DNA of 11,443 bases from JACPNA01 sp964429715 (GTDB taxonomy: Archaea > Nanobdellota > Nanobdellia > Woesearchaeales > GW2011-AR9), in the NCBI GenBank assembly GCA_964429715.1, contig CAYSCV010000046.1:1-11443 (forward strand). The letters run 5' to 3'. This document shows, in pieces, positions 6,310-11,443 of this stretch (its first letter is position 1; each line of letters opens with the position of its first letter). A program made the translations under genes and the position numbers. Under the pieces are notes generated by a model that was not told the origin of the DNA, searched no databases, and saw only the letters and a program-made list of their open reading frames with translations.

Positions 6310-7434
6310 CTAAAACCATAACGCCGCCAACGAAAAAAACCCTTGAAACAACATACCCGCCTGCAAATTATCAACCATCAACACAATTAATAATAATAAC
6401 ATCCGTCCAAGACAAATATAAATCTCCCGCACCACATAATAATGCGCAATTTCACCATGCGCTTTATCACACTCCATTGCTCCAAGTGGTGCATTCTTCA
6501 CCCCTTCCGTAACTCCTGCAAAAATCGAAATCCCAAACACCCCGCTAACACTGCTCACAAACGACCGTAAAAACCACGTCAACGACTCAAAACCTGTACT
6601 CCACCACACAATCATCCGCTTATCCGCATGATCGCTATACTTCCCAACTACCCAGACTAATACCGCACTCACCAGCGAAAACACTGTTCCCATTAAACCA
6701 AGCGACACATAACTACCCAATATCATAAACACCATCAAAGGCCAAATAACCCCTTCTGCCATTACTCTCGTTCCTTTCGACACAAAATAGATTGAATCTC
6801 CCCAATGTTTTTTATCAAATAACCGTCGTACCGAAAAATGATAAGGAATATGTGTATCAGTACTCAAAAATAAAATTCCCGCCCCAAAAATCAAAAACAC
6901 TGTCGCAATCACAAATAAAAACGTAAACCCCAAATATTCAATAATCAACCCCCCCATCACCGGCCCAACCATCGTCGCTAAAATAGAAACCCCCATCTGC
7001 TTGCCCACCTGTTCTCCTCGATGTTTATGATCCGTCACACACTGAAACACCAAATTCATCCCCATCCAATACAACGCCAGTGAAACCCCCAACAACGTAC
7101 TAATTAAAATCAACGGCGTCTTCATCACCGGCAGCAACTGTAGTAAAATAATATATCCTAAATAAAACGGCACACTGAACAGCACACAATGCTTCACCCC
7201 ATACCTCGCACAAAACTTCGCCGCGAATGGTGTAGAAATCGCAAAAACGAGCGAATAAAACACAAAAAACAACAATGTCTGTTGCAATGTATATCCTAAC
7301 TCTTTATACAAATACAACGGCACAAATAAACTCGTCAGCGACACCGCAAACGATCGAATCGCCATCGCCAGATATACCTGCGTCAACTCTTTCCTTGGCA
7401 ATAAATTCCTCCACACCTCAACATCTCGAAACAT
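6310..7434 (-). CDS. Major facilitator superfamily (MFS) transporter
   Basis: This 374-residue integral membrane protein has about 11-12 hydrophobic segments, close to the usual MFS size. Segments in the N-terminal half lie near residues 20-42, 52-72, 83-101, 107-130, 147-166 and 169-190. The loop DHKHRGEQVGK (135-145) matches the D-x-x-HRGE-x-x-G pattern often seen in the cytoplasmic loops of MFS proteins. The C-terminal half repeats the pattern, with a hydrophilic loop GKYSDHADKR near residues 263-272 resembling the second-half loop 8-9 motif. The start at 7434 is backed by GGTGAA 6 nt upstream. The substrate cannot be told from sequence; an efflux or small-metabolite role is likely. The gene is divergent from the tRNA-Val gene and runs towards the MNT-HEPN operon. 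Confidence 0.85.
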   Translation of the reverse strand: MFRDVEVWRNLLPRKELTQVYLAMAIRSFAVSLTSLFVPLYLYKELGYTLQQTLLFFVFYSLVFAISTPFAAKFCARYGVKHCVLFSVPFYLGYIILLQLLPVMKTPLILISTLLGVSLALYWMGMNLVFQCVTDHKHRGEQVGKQMGVSILATMVGPVMGGLIIEYLGFTFLFVIATVFLIFGAGILFLSTDTHIPYHFSVRRLFDKKHWGDSIYFVSKGTRVMAEGVIWPLMVFMILGSYVSLGLMGTVFSLVSAVLVWVVGKYSDHADKRMIVWWSTGFESLTWFLRSFVSSVSGVFGISIFAGVTEGVKNAPLGAMECDKAHGEIAHYYVVREIYICLGRMLLLLIVLMVDNLQAGMLFQGFFSLAALWF

Positions 7435-7440
7435 AAATCA

Positions 7441-7446
7441 TTCACC
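7441..7446 (-). promoter_or_regulatory. GGTGAA ribosome binding site of the MFS gene
   Basis: GGTGAA is separated from the ATG at 7434 by 6 nt and supports that start. Confidence 0.6.
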
Positions 7447-7469
7447 TACTTTTTACAGTTACATCAAGT

Positions 7470-7479
7470 ATAATATAAC
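7470..7479 (-). promoter_or_regulatory. TATA box of the MFS gene
   Basis: The minus strand reads GTTATATTAT, centred about 40 nt before the ATG. It leaves a leader of roughly 15 nt carrying the GGTGAA site. Confidence 0.45.
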
Positions 7480-7486
7480 CAAAGAA

Positions 7487-7496
7487 TTTATAAAAG
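7487..7496 (+). promoter_or_regulatory. TATA box of the tRNA-Val gene
   Basis: TTTATAAAAG lies about 35 nt before the first base of the tRNA and is a good archaeal TATA element. It predicts transcription from a few bases before 7526, with a short 5' leader for RNase P to remove. Confidence 0.55.
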
Positions 7497-7562
7497 AATA
7501 TAAGCTTTTTCATTCCAATCATAATGGGCTTGTGGTCTAGCGGCTATGATATCTCGTTGACG

Positions 7563-7596
7563 TAACGCAATACCAACTATTGTTTGCATTTCAAAA
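7563..7596 (+). other. Canonical 37/38 tRNA intron (34 nt) with bulge-helix-bulge
   Basis: The central 4-bp helix is TTGA (7557-7560) with TCAA (7591-7594). The 3-nt bulge CGT (7561-7563) is cut after G37, and the 3-nt bulge AAT (7595-7597) is cut before T38. Inside the intron AACGC (7564-7568) pairs with GCATT (7586-7590) with one mismatch. The outer helix is the anticodon stem. Confidence 0.85.
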
Positions 7597-7618
7597 TCGA
7601 GAGGATCCCCGGTTCGAA

Positions 7619-7631
7619 ATATCCACGAAAC
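7619..7631 (+). other. Noncanonical 13-nt T-loop intron at position 59/60
   Basis: The T-loop region between the two T-stem strands is 20 nt instead of 7. The exon bases TTCG (7613-7616) pair with CGAA (7626-7629) in the insert, giving a 4-bp central helix directly on top of the T-stem. The bulges AAA (7617-7619) and ACT (7630-7632) are 3 nt each. Cutting each after its second base releases 13 nt and restores TTCGAAT. The inner part is a bare 6-nt loop, so this is a bulge-helix-loop form. Confidence 0.75.
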
Positions 7632-7639
7632 TCCGGGCA

Positions 7640-7656
7640 GGCCCATTTCATATTCA
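7640..7656 (+). repeat. 17-nt sequence duplicated across the N gap (left copy)
   Basis: GGCCCATTTCATATTCA directly before the gap is identical to 7757-7773 directly after it. It covers the last six bases of the tRNA and 11 bases of 3' flank. It is best explained as an unmerged overlap of two contig ends. Confidence 0.8.
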
Positions 7657-7756
7657 NNNNNNNNNNNNNNNNNNNNNNNNNNNNNNNNNNNNNNNNNNNN
7701 NNNNNNNNNNNNNNNNNNNNNNNNNNNNNNNNNNNNNNNNNNNNNNNNNNNNNNNN
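7657..7756. other. Assembly gap of 100 N
   Basis: There are exactly 100 unknown bases, a standard placeholder length for a gap of unknown size. The identical 17-nt ends on both sides suggest the true distance is about zero or negative. No gene can be called across it. Confidence 0.95.
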
Positions 7757-7773
7757 GGCCCATTTCATATTCA
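7757..7773 (+). repeat. 17-nt sequence duplicated across the N gap (right copy)
   Basis: Identical to 7640-7656. If the contigs overlap, this is the same DNA counted twice. If the gap is real, it would be a repeated tRNA 3' end, as left by an element integrated at a tRNA gene. Confidence 0.8.
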
Positions 7774-7852
7774 CTTTCTAATCCCTTTGATTTCTAGAAA
7801 AAAACCTCCTACCCAAAAATTAAATCACAACATTTATATAGTAGTTATACCT

Positions 7853-7860
7853 GATATATA
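7853..7860 (+). promoter_or_regulatory. TATA box of the first toxin-antitoxin pair
   Basis: GATATATA is centred about 30 nt before the ATG at 7887, and no ribosome binding site is visible between them. This fits a leaderless transcript. A similar TTTATATA lies 20 bp further upstream (7833-7840). Confidence 0.5.
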
Positions 7861-7886
7861 ACTAATTAAACTAAAAATATAACAAA

Positions 7887-8105
7887 ATGATATCTTGCAA
7901 AACCAAACGCTGGGGGAATAGTATTGGTATAATCATACCCAATAACATAGTCAAAACACTCCATCTTGAAGAAGAGCAAGAAATTATAATCGATATAACC
8001 ACTGCCGTAAATCCACTCAAAGAACTATTCGGCTTTGGTAAAAACAACCCCATTACTCAAAAAGAATTTATGGACACAAGAAAACTCCTCGAACCACGGA
8101 TATAA
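7887..8105 (+). CDS. vapB: AbrB-family antitoxin (VapB-like)
   Basis: This 72-residue protein begins with a swapped-hairpin AbrB/MazE-type DNA-binding domain: KRWGNSIGIIIPNNIVKTLH at residues 7-26, then an acidic EEEQEIIIDI strand. The GNS-x-G-x-x-IP core is the family hallmark. Residues 40-72 form the tail that would wrap the toxin. It is the first gene of a two-gene unit and ends 3 nt before the PIN-domain toxin gene. Antitoxins of this type normally repress their own promoter; no clear palindrome is visible here. The start is the ATG about 30 nt after a TATA box. Confidence 0.85.
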   Translation: MISCKTKRWGNSIGIIIPNNIVKTLHLEEEQEIIIDITTAVNPLKELFGFGKNNPITQKEFMDTRKLLEPRI

Positions 8106-8108
8106 AAT

Positions 8109-8471
8109 ATGAAATGCCTTGACACCTACGCCCTAGTTGAAATCGAAGCCGGAAACCCTAAATTTGCCAAAATATTAAACGAAGAATTTCTCATCACCGA
8201 TTTAACTATGGGTGAATTTTACGCCAACCTATATAAAAAATACGACCAAAAAACCGCTGAATACTGGCTCAAAAAACTATCCCCCTTTTGCCAACCTGTT
8301 TCTCGTGATATAATTATCAAAGCCATACAATATCGCATCGACAACAAATCCCAAAACCTCTCTTTTTTTGACTGCGTAGGATATATGTACGCTTTAACCC
8401 ACAGTCTCAAATTTGTAACTGGAGATAAAGAATTCAAATACAAAGAAAACGTAGAATTTATCCAGAAATAA
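8109..8471 (+). CDS. vapC: PIN-domain ribonuclease toxin (VapC-like)
   Basis: This 120-residue protein is of typical VapC length. The acidic PIN active-site residues are present: D5 (CLDTYALVE), E36 (TMGEFYAN), D88 (SFFDCVGYMYA) and D106 (VTGDKEF). These chelate the metal for cleavage of RNA, often tRNA. The gene follows vapB by 3 nt, the normal antitoxin-toxin arrangement. There is no strong ribosome binding site (GGA only, about 9 nt before the ATG), so translation probably depends on coupling to vapB. Nothing indicates decay. Confidence 0.88.
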   Translation: MKCLDTYALVEIEAGNPKFAKILNEEFLITDLTMGEFYANLYKKYDQKTAEYWLKKLSPFCQPVSRDIIIKAIQYRIDNKSQNLSFFDCVGYMYALTHSLKFVTGDKEFKYKENVEFIQK

Positions 8472-8504
8472 GAACAAAGAACACAAAAATAACATTTTCC
8501 CATC

Positions 8505-8981
8505 ATGGCACAACAAACCCTAGAACAACCATCGTACATTCTTCAAAAACAGAAACCACGCGCTCTTATTCCCCCCATTGCAAGTTTCATCATCCTCAGC
8601 ATCATTTTCTACCTCGGCATCTTGCTCAACCTTCAACTGCTTGAATTTCAAGCCGCAGATGAAGAACTCACCCGCCTAATCTCATTAATCCTTATCCTGC
8701 TTCTTGATTGCGTCAGCATCTACCTCGCCATCCAAAAATCAAAACAACCCTACTTGTTCTACCGCACAAAAATTACTCACAACAACAAAGAAATTACCTA
8801 CAGCTCTATCACCGCACCAACCTCACACCAAAACCTCTCTGACAAACTCTTTCACACCTATTCATTACAACTCTCAGACTCATTCACAATCCACCATATC
8901 CCAAAAGAGACTGATATTCAAACCTATATCCAACAAATGAATGCATATAACCAACGCACCTCTATCCAGAATAACACCTAA
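8505..8981 (+). CDS. Small two-helix membrane protein with PH-like domain
   Basis: This 158-residue protein has two hydrophobic segments, about residues 20-45 (LIPPIASFIILSIIFYLGIL) and 57-76, separated by a short acidic loop. After them a soluble region (83-150) reads YLFYRTKI, then a strand ending YSSI, an FHTYSLQL strand and a final helix TDIQTYIQQM. This layout resembles bacterial PH-like (bPH2) domains that follow two membrane helices. The C-terminal helix ends in a polar tail. Its function is unknown. It lies 33 nt after vapC with no clear promoter or binding site, so it could be co-transcribed. The PH-like call is by pattern only. Confidence 0.7.
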   Translation: MAQQTLEQPSYILQKQKPRALIPPIASFIILSIIFYLGILLNLQLLEFQAADEELTRLISLILILLLDCVSIYLAIQKSKQPYLFYRTKITHNNKEITYSSITAPTSHQNLSDKLFHTYSLQLSDSFTIHHIPKETDIQTYIQQMNAYNQRTSIQNNT

Positions 8982-9000
8982 TCTTCAATTTAATTTTTCT
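8982..9000 (+). terminator. T-rich region after the membrane-protein gene
   Basis: TCTTCAATTTAATTTTTCT follows the TAA stop directly, with short T-runs and no hairpin. It lies between convergent genes and could terminate the plus-strand transcript. Confidence 0.35.
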
Positions 9001-9022
9001 TCCCAAAACAAATAATCAAATT

Positions 9023-10060
9023 CTACCCTTTCATCTCCTCAGAGAGATACACCTGCAAAAACACCATAGTTAAACATAACACTAAAGGTCCAACTATAAC
9101 TCCAATCGGTCCAAAAAACAACAACCCTCCAAATATCCCAATCATCACCACCACCGGATGTATATTCGCTTTCTCGCTAATCAATTTCGGTCGGATAAAA
9201 TTATCTAACGTACTCACAAAAATAAGACCATACACAAATAATCCCACTCCTTTCACAAGTAACCAAGTCGAATTCTGTACCACACCTTGAAAAATAATAT
9301 ACCCTGCCGCCGGAATCCACACAAATCCCGTCCCTAAAAACGGAATCAGCGCAAGTAACGCCATGACAAACCCCCAAAACAAAGGTGACGACACCCCAAA
9401 CAAAAAGAACCCCACTGCTCCTAACGCCCCTTGCATCAGCGCCACAATCACATACCCAAACACCACACCTCTCACAATATCCTGCAATCGTTGCAAAATC
9501 AACACATACTTCTTCTGATGCAACCGCAGATACAAATTCAAATTTCGTAAAAACTCCTCCCCTCCTTTCAAAAAATAAAACATCGTGAAAAACATCACAA
9601 ACAACGTTAAGACAACTTGTGGCACCGCCACCAGAAACGCCGATCCTTTTTCAATAACTGTAATCGCCGCCGAATGTAACATCTTCTCAATATATCCTTG
9701 AACCGTTGGTTCACCCACAAATTGTTGCACAACTTTACACACCTCAAGCGAACAATGCTCTAACACTCCTGAATTAAACTGCTCTTTTGCCGTCAAAAAT
9801 AATATGGACGCTTCTTGGAATAACGACTTCACGAAAAATATACTTGGAATCAAGAATAATAATAACACCCCAACACACACAAGCAGTGCCGACACCGACT
9901 CAAACTTAATTTTCCCTTTCAAAAACCGATGTATGGGGTAAAAAATATACGCAAATAATGCCCCAAGCAACAATGCCATCAATAACGGCTTAATGATAAG
10001 AAATGAAAGTACTAACAGTAACCCAAATAATATTCCAGGAACGTACGTCTTGTATTGAAT
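9023..10060 (-). CDS. AI-2E family membrane transporter; non-ATG start or broken N-terminus
   Basis: This is a multi-spanning protein of the AI-2E (PerM/YdiK-like) family. It has paired N-terminal helices, a long soluble loop (about 90-140), then helices including GYVIVALMQGALGA, ALIPFLGTGFVWIPA and a C-terminal DNFIRPKLISEKANIHPVVV, the family signature. The first ATG, at 9982, starts inside the first membrane segment. The frame continues upstream for 26 codons (through YKTYVPGILFGLLLVLSFLI) and restores a normal N-terminus of about 345 residues. No ATG, GTG or TTG exists there except a TTG next to 9982. An ATT at 10060 lies 6 nt after GGTGA, matching spacing elsewhere in the window. In-frame ATG-AGG-TGA at 10075 is the alternative, with a stop at codon 3. 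Transport of autoinducer-2 should not be assumed; other members export different solutes or ions. Confidence 0.85.
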   Translation of the reverse strand: MQYKTYVPGILFGLLLVLSFLIIKPLLMALLLGALFAYIFYPIHRFLKGKIKFESVSALLVCVGVLLLFLIPSIFFVKSLFQEASILFLTAKEQFNSGVLEHCSLEVCKVVQQFVGEPTVQGYIEKMLHSAAITVIEKGSAFLVAVPQVVLTLFVMFFTMFYFLKGGEEFLRNLNLYLRLHQKKYVLILQRLQDIVRGVVFGYVIVALMQGALGAVGFFLFGVSSPLFWGFVMALLALIPFLGTGFVWIPAAGYIIFQGVVQNSTWLLVKGVGLFVYGLIFVSTLDNFIRPKLISEKANIHPVVVMIGIFGGLLFFGPIGVIVGPLVLCLTMVFLQVYLSEEMKG

Positions 10061-10066
10061 AAACTT

Positions 10067-10073
10067 TCACCTC
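10067..10073 (-). promoter_or_regulatory. GAGGTGA ribosome binding site before an ATT codon
   Basis: GAGGTGA ends 6 nt before the in-frame ATT at 10060. From the first G of GGTG to the start is 11 nt, within the 10-12 nt seen for the other leadered genes here. It supports initiation at ATT. Confidence 0.5.
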
Positions 10074-10208
10074 ATTGTAGATAACTTTGCAAAAACCAGT
10101 AACACTTAGTCTGCACTAATAGATGCACAGATAAGCTTAAAATTGCGTCATTGCAAACTCCTCTGTAGAAATAGAAAATCCCCACCTATAAAAAACTTTG
10201 TAGAAACA

Positions 10209-10216
10209 TTTAAATA
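10209..10216 (+). promoter_or_regulatory. TATA box of the second toxin-antitoxin pair
   Basis: TTTAAATA is centred about 29 nt before the ATG at 10241, the right spacing for a leaderless start. It overlaps the left arm of the palindrome at 10213-10227. Confidence 0.5.
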
Positions 10217-10237
10217 GTTCAACTATTAAACTATTAA
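10213..10237 (+). promoter_or_regulatory. Palindrome plus tandem 8-mer, candidate antitoxin operator
   Basis: AATAGTTCAACTATT (10213-10227) is a perfect 15-nt palindrome about a central C. It is followed by a second copy of ACTATTAA (10222-10229 and 10230-10237). The block lies between the TATA box and the antitoxin start, where an AbrB-type repressor would block transcription. Binding is inferred. Confidence 0.5.
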
Positions 10238-10240
10238 ACA

Positions 10241-10507
10241 ATGGAAACTGACCTCGTGAAAATGAGCCCAAAAGGGCAATTAGTTGTTCCTCAAGATATA
10301 AGGATAGAAGAAGGTTTTATGGCAGGAGATAGATTTGTTCCTTTTCCCGTAAAAGGAGGAATATTATTTAAAAAAGTGGAAATACCAGATATCAAAGCAG
10401 AATTTAAAAAATTATCTTTAGAGATAGAGAAACAATTTAAAAAAGAAAAAATAACTTCACAAAACATTGAAGAGGCCATGAAATGGGCAAGACAAAAGTC
10501 TTCCTAG
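10241..10507 (+). CDS. AbrB-family antitoxin of a PIN toxin pair
   Basis: This 88-residue protein starts with an AbrB-type domain: VKMSPKGQLVVPQDIRIEEG (6-25), then AGDRFVPFPVKGGILFKKV. The KGQ-x-x-VP core is typical. Residues 50-86 are a Lys-rich helix that would bind the toxin. The reading frame overlaps the toxin gene by 25 nt, a tight coupling. Its promoter carries a palindromic candidate operator. The coding strand is G/A-rich, unlike the C-rich plus strand around it, which suggests recent arrival. The start is the ATG about 29 nt after the TATA box. Confidence 0.82.
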   Translation: METDLVKMSPKGQLVVPQDIRIEEGFMAGDRFVPFPVKGGILFKKVEIPDIKAEFKKLSLEIEKQFKKEKITSQNIEEAMKWARQKSS

Positions 10508-10899
10508 ACACAAACATTCTTATTTCAGCACTAGGATGGAAAGGAAAACCAAAAATTATTTTTGAAAAATGTGTAGGAGGAGAATTAGAGTTAATCACGT
10601 CACCAAATCAAATCAGTGAATTAGTAAGAGTGATGGACTACCCAAAATTCAAGTTCACACCGGAACAAAAAGCCATATTCATATCAATAATTCTAGAAAT
10701 TGCCACCGTGGTTGAGATTCTTGGGAAAGTACGAGTGATTAAAGAAGACCCAGACGATAACGCAATGCTAGAAACAGCTCTTGTTGGAAATGTTGCGTAC
10801 CTAATTAGTGGAGACCCTCATCTCTTAAATGTAAAAGAATTTGTACAAATAAAGATTATAACTGCAACCGAATTTTTAGAAACATATAGAAAAGTTTGA
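10483..10899 (+). CDS. PIN-domain toxin (PIN_3 / COG1569-like)
   Basis: This 138-residue protein has the opening KVFLDTNILISALGWKGKP (5-23) typical of the PIN_3 group. Acidic active-site residues are D9, E46 (ISELVRV), D91/D92 in EDPDDNAMLETAL (88-100) and D111 (ISGDPHLL). It is predicted to be a metal-dependent ribonuclease. The start lies 25 nt inside the antitoxin gene, 7 nt after a GAGG motif. Another ATG at 10478 is out of frame. It ends with IITATEFLETY, the usual late strand and helix of the group. Base composition matches its partner gene and not the rest of the window. Confidence 0.88.
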   Translation: MGKTKVFLDTNILISALGWKGKPKIIFEKCVGGELELITSPNQISELVRVMDYPKFKFTPEQKAIFISIILEIATVVEILGKVRVIKEDPDDNAMLETALVGNVAYLISGDPHLLNVKEFVQIKIITATEFLETYRKV

Positions 10900-10900
10900 A

Positions 10901-10907
10901 TTTTTTT
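10901..10907 (+). terminator. T7 terminator after the PIN toxin
   Basis: Seven T residues start 2 nt after the TGA stop at 10899. There is no hairpin. This fits an archaeal T-run terminator. Confidence 0.5.
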
Positions 10908-10980
10908 AACCAAAATTCTAACACAAAGAAAAACATATTTTACATTTATTTCCTCTATAGAATATCCAAGAAAAAAATAT

Positions 10981-11017
10981 TAAAAAAAATAAGAAAAAAA
11001 GAAAGGCGAATCGCCTT
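10981..11017 (-). terminator. Hairpin and T-tract terminator of the S-layer gene
   Basis: AAGGCGAATCGCCTT (11003-11017) forms a 6-bp stem with a 3-nt loop and overlaps the TAA stop. On the minus strand it is followed by T-rich sequence with T-runs of seven and eight. It resembles an intrinsic terminator, as expected for a highly expressed gene. Confidence 0.65.
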
Positions 11018-11443
11018 ATTGTTTAACTACCGGAGCTGCTGCTTTCGCTGGAGCTGCCATAACTTTTGAAGGTGCGCTGATGGTAGCATCGTTGTAGGTT
11101 GTTCCTTCAACTTCTACTTCCATACCACTCAACATATCTCCTTTATGAGCAAGCACTTTACCAGCTAATCTTGTGTCCGCGCCGCTGTAACCCGCAACTA
11201 ACATCGCAACTTTACCAGCGTTCTCAACTAACTTAATTCGTGCTTTTCCAGCCGTAAAGCCTTCTGCACAATTAGTTGGGTTTCCAAGTAATTCAGCTGC
11301 AACACTGTTAACACATGGTCCACCAACAACAATTAAGTTTTGCGCTTTCACATCAGCTACTTCGGAATCAAGCTTTGTTGCATCAACAACTGTTACTGCC
11401 ATTAAATCTCCTTTAGCAGTAGCTGTCTTTGATGTAGCTCCTT
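11016..11443 (-). CDS. S-layer protein, C-terminal part (5' end beyond the window)
   Basis: The frame is open to the right edge: 13 codons (GATSKTATAKGDL) precede the first visible Met at 11402, so this is the C-terminal 141 residues of a longer protein. The block NLIVVGGPCVNSVAAELLG, then TAGKARIKLVENAGKVAMLVAGYSG and a Val/Ala-rich end, is what I recall of DPANN S-layer proteins of the Woesearchaeota type. Two cysteines (in GGPCVNS and PTNCAEG) could form a disulfide. Such proteins form the ordered outer coat of the cell. A GGAG motif before 11402 could suggest an internal start, but the continuous frame and the family layout favour a partial gene. Confidence 0.75.
   Translation of the reverse strand, partial: GATSKTATAKGDLMAVTVVDATKLDSEVADVKAQNLIVVGGPCVNSVAAELLGNPTNCAEGFTAGKARIKLVENAGKVAMLVAGYSGADTRLAGKVLAHKGDMLSGMEVEVEGTTYNDATISAPSKVMAAPAKAAAPVVKQ

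Larger units (their letters stand above)
7526..7645 (+). tRNA. trnV: tRNA-Val (GAC) with two introns
   Basis: The acceptor GGGCTTG (7526-7532) pairs with CAGGCCC (7638-7644), followed by discriminator A at 7645 and no encoded CCA. The D-arm is 7535-7550. The anticodon stem TCTCG (7552-7556) pairs with CGAGA (7598-7602), and the anticodon is GAC at 7559-7561. The T-stem CCCGG (7608-7612) pairs with CCGGG (7633-7637). A 34-nt intron sits at 37/38 (7563-7596) and a 13-nt insert in the T-loop at 59/60 (7619-7631). Removing both leaves exactly 73 nt, a 7-base anticodon loop and the standard T-loop TTCGAAT. G10-T25 is a wobble and T13-T22 a mismatch. The N gap begins 11 nt after the 3' end. Confidence 0.88.

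Noticed and set aside
7608..7645. tRNA pseudogene with a broken T-arm
   Set aside because: The extra bases fit a precise splicing motif, and both stem strands and the discriminator are intact. A decayed gene would not be expected to restore a perfect T-loop.
7488..7861. Open frames on both strands that run through the N gap
   Set aside because: They exist only because unknown bases contain no stops. They cross the tRNA gene and the gap, and have no protein-like features.
8505..8981. Third component of the VapBC system
   Set aside because: Two membrane helices and a PH-like region do not match known antitoxin or chaperone partners. Closeness alone is not enough.
10067..10075. TGA in the AI-2E leader read as an amino acid (recoded stop)
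   Set aside because: Several genes here end in TGA, no selenocysteine element is visible, and the same bases form a good ribosome binding site before ATT. Kept only as part of the start-site finding.
10081..10208. Small RNA in the spacer before the second toxin-antitoxin pair
   Set aside because: Only a weak stem (TCTGCA with TGCACAGA, one bulge) and loose TGTAGAAA repeats were seen. There are no C/D boxes and no clear promoter.

Overview
This window looks like part of a DPANN archaeal genome, most likely of the Woesearchaeota/Pacearchaeota type. Four things point there: the C-terminus of an S-layer protein typical of that group at the right edge, TATA boxes about 25-30 bases before leaderless starts, GGTG-type Shine-Dalgarno sites on other genes, and a tRNA gene with archaeal bulge-helix-bulge introns and no encoded CCA. 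The assignment rests on remembered family features, not on a search.

Layout. From 7434 down to 1 every gene lies on the minus strand. In transcription order they are: an MFS transporter (7434-6310); an operon of a winged-helix nucleotidyltransferase, a HEPN protein and a class I methyltransferase (6257-4653); a cysteine-rich, sequon-rich lipoprotein (4557-3361); and three genes that look like a DPANN-specific set (3205-1). That set is a 523-residue unknown protein, a charged coiled-coil protein, and a protein with a histidine-rich N-terminus and a TIM-barrel, endonuclease-IV-like domain that runs off the left edge. At 7526-7645 on the plus strand is a tRNA-Val(GAC) gene, followed at once by a 100-base N gap. 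After the gap come a VapBC toxin-antitoxin pair (7887-8471), a small two-helix membrane protein (8505-8981), a minus-strand AI-2E-family membrane protein (10060-9023), a second AbrB/PIN toxin-antitoxin pair (10241-10899), and the end of the S-layer gene (11443-11016, minus).

Most notable points. (1) The tRNA-Val gene appears to carry two introns: a 34-nt one at the canonical 37/38 site and a 13-nt one in the T-loop at 59/60. Each has its own bulge-helix-bulge or bulge-helix-loop pairing, and removing both leaves a standard 73-nt tRNA. (2) The N gap is flanked by identical 17-nt sequences, so it is probably an unjoined contig overlap. (3) The AI-2E protein's first membrane helix is encoded upstream of any usable ATG, GTG or TTG; the reading frame either starts at ATT behind a good GGTGA site or is broken by an in-frame TGA. 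(4) Three AGTTTA sites spaced exactly 20 bp apart cover the promoter and start of the nucleotidyltransferase operon, a candidate autoregulatory operator. (5) The three-gene set at the left edge has no function I recognise and is the best candidate for an undescribed system.

The plus strand is C-rich over both gene orientations in the lines I counted. The exception is the second toxin-antitoxin pair (10241-10899), which is G/A-rich and may be a recent arrival. Promoters fall in two classes. Leaderless genes have a TATA box about 25-30 nt before the ATG. Leadered genes have GGTG 10-12 nt before the start.
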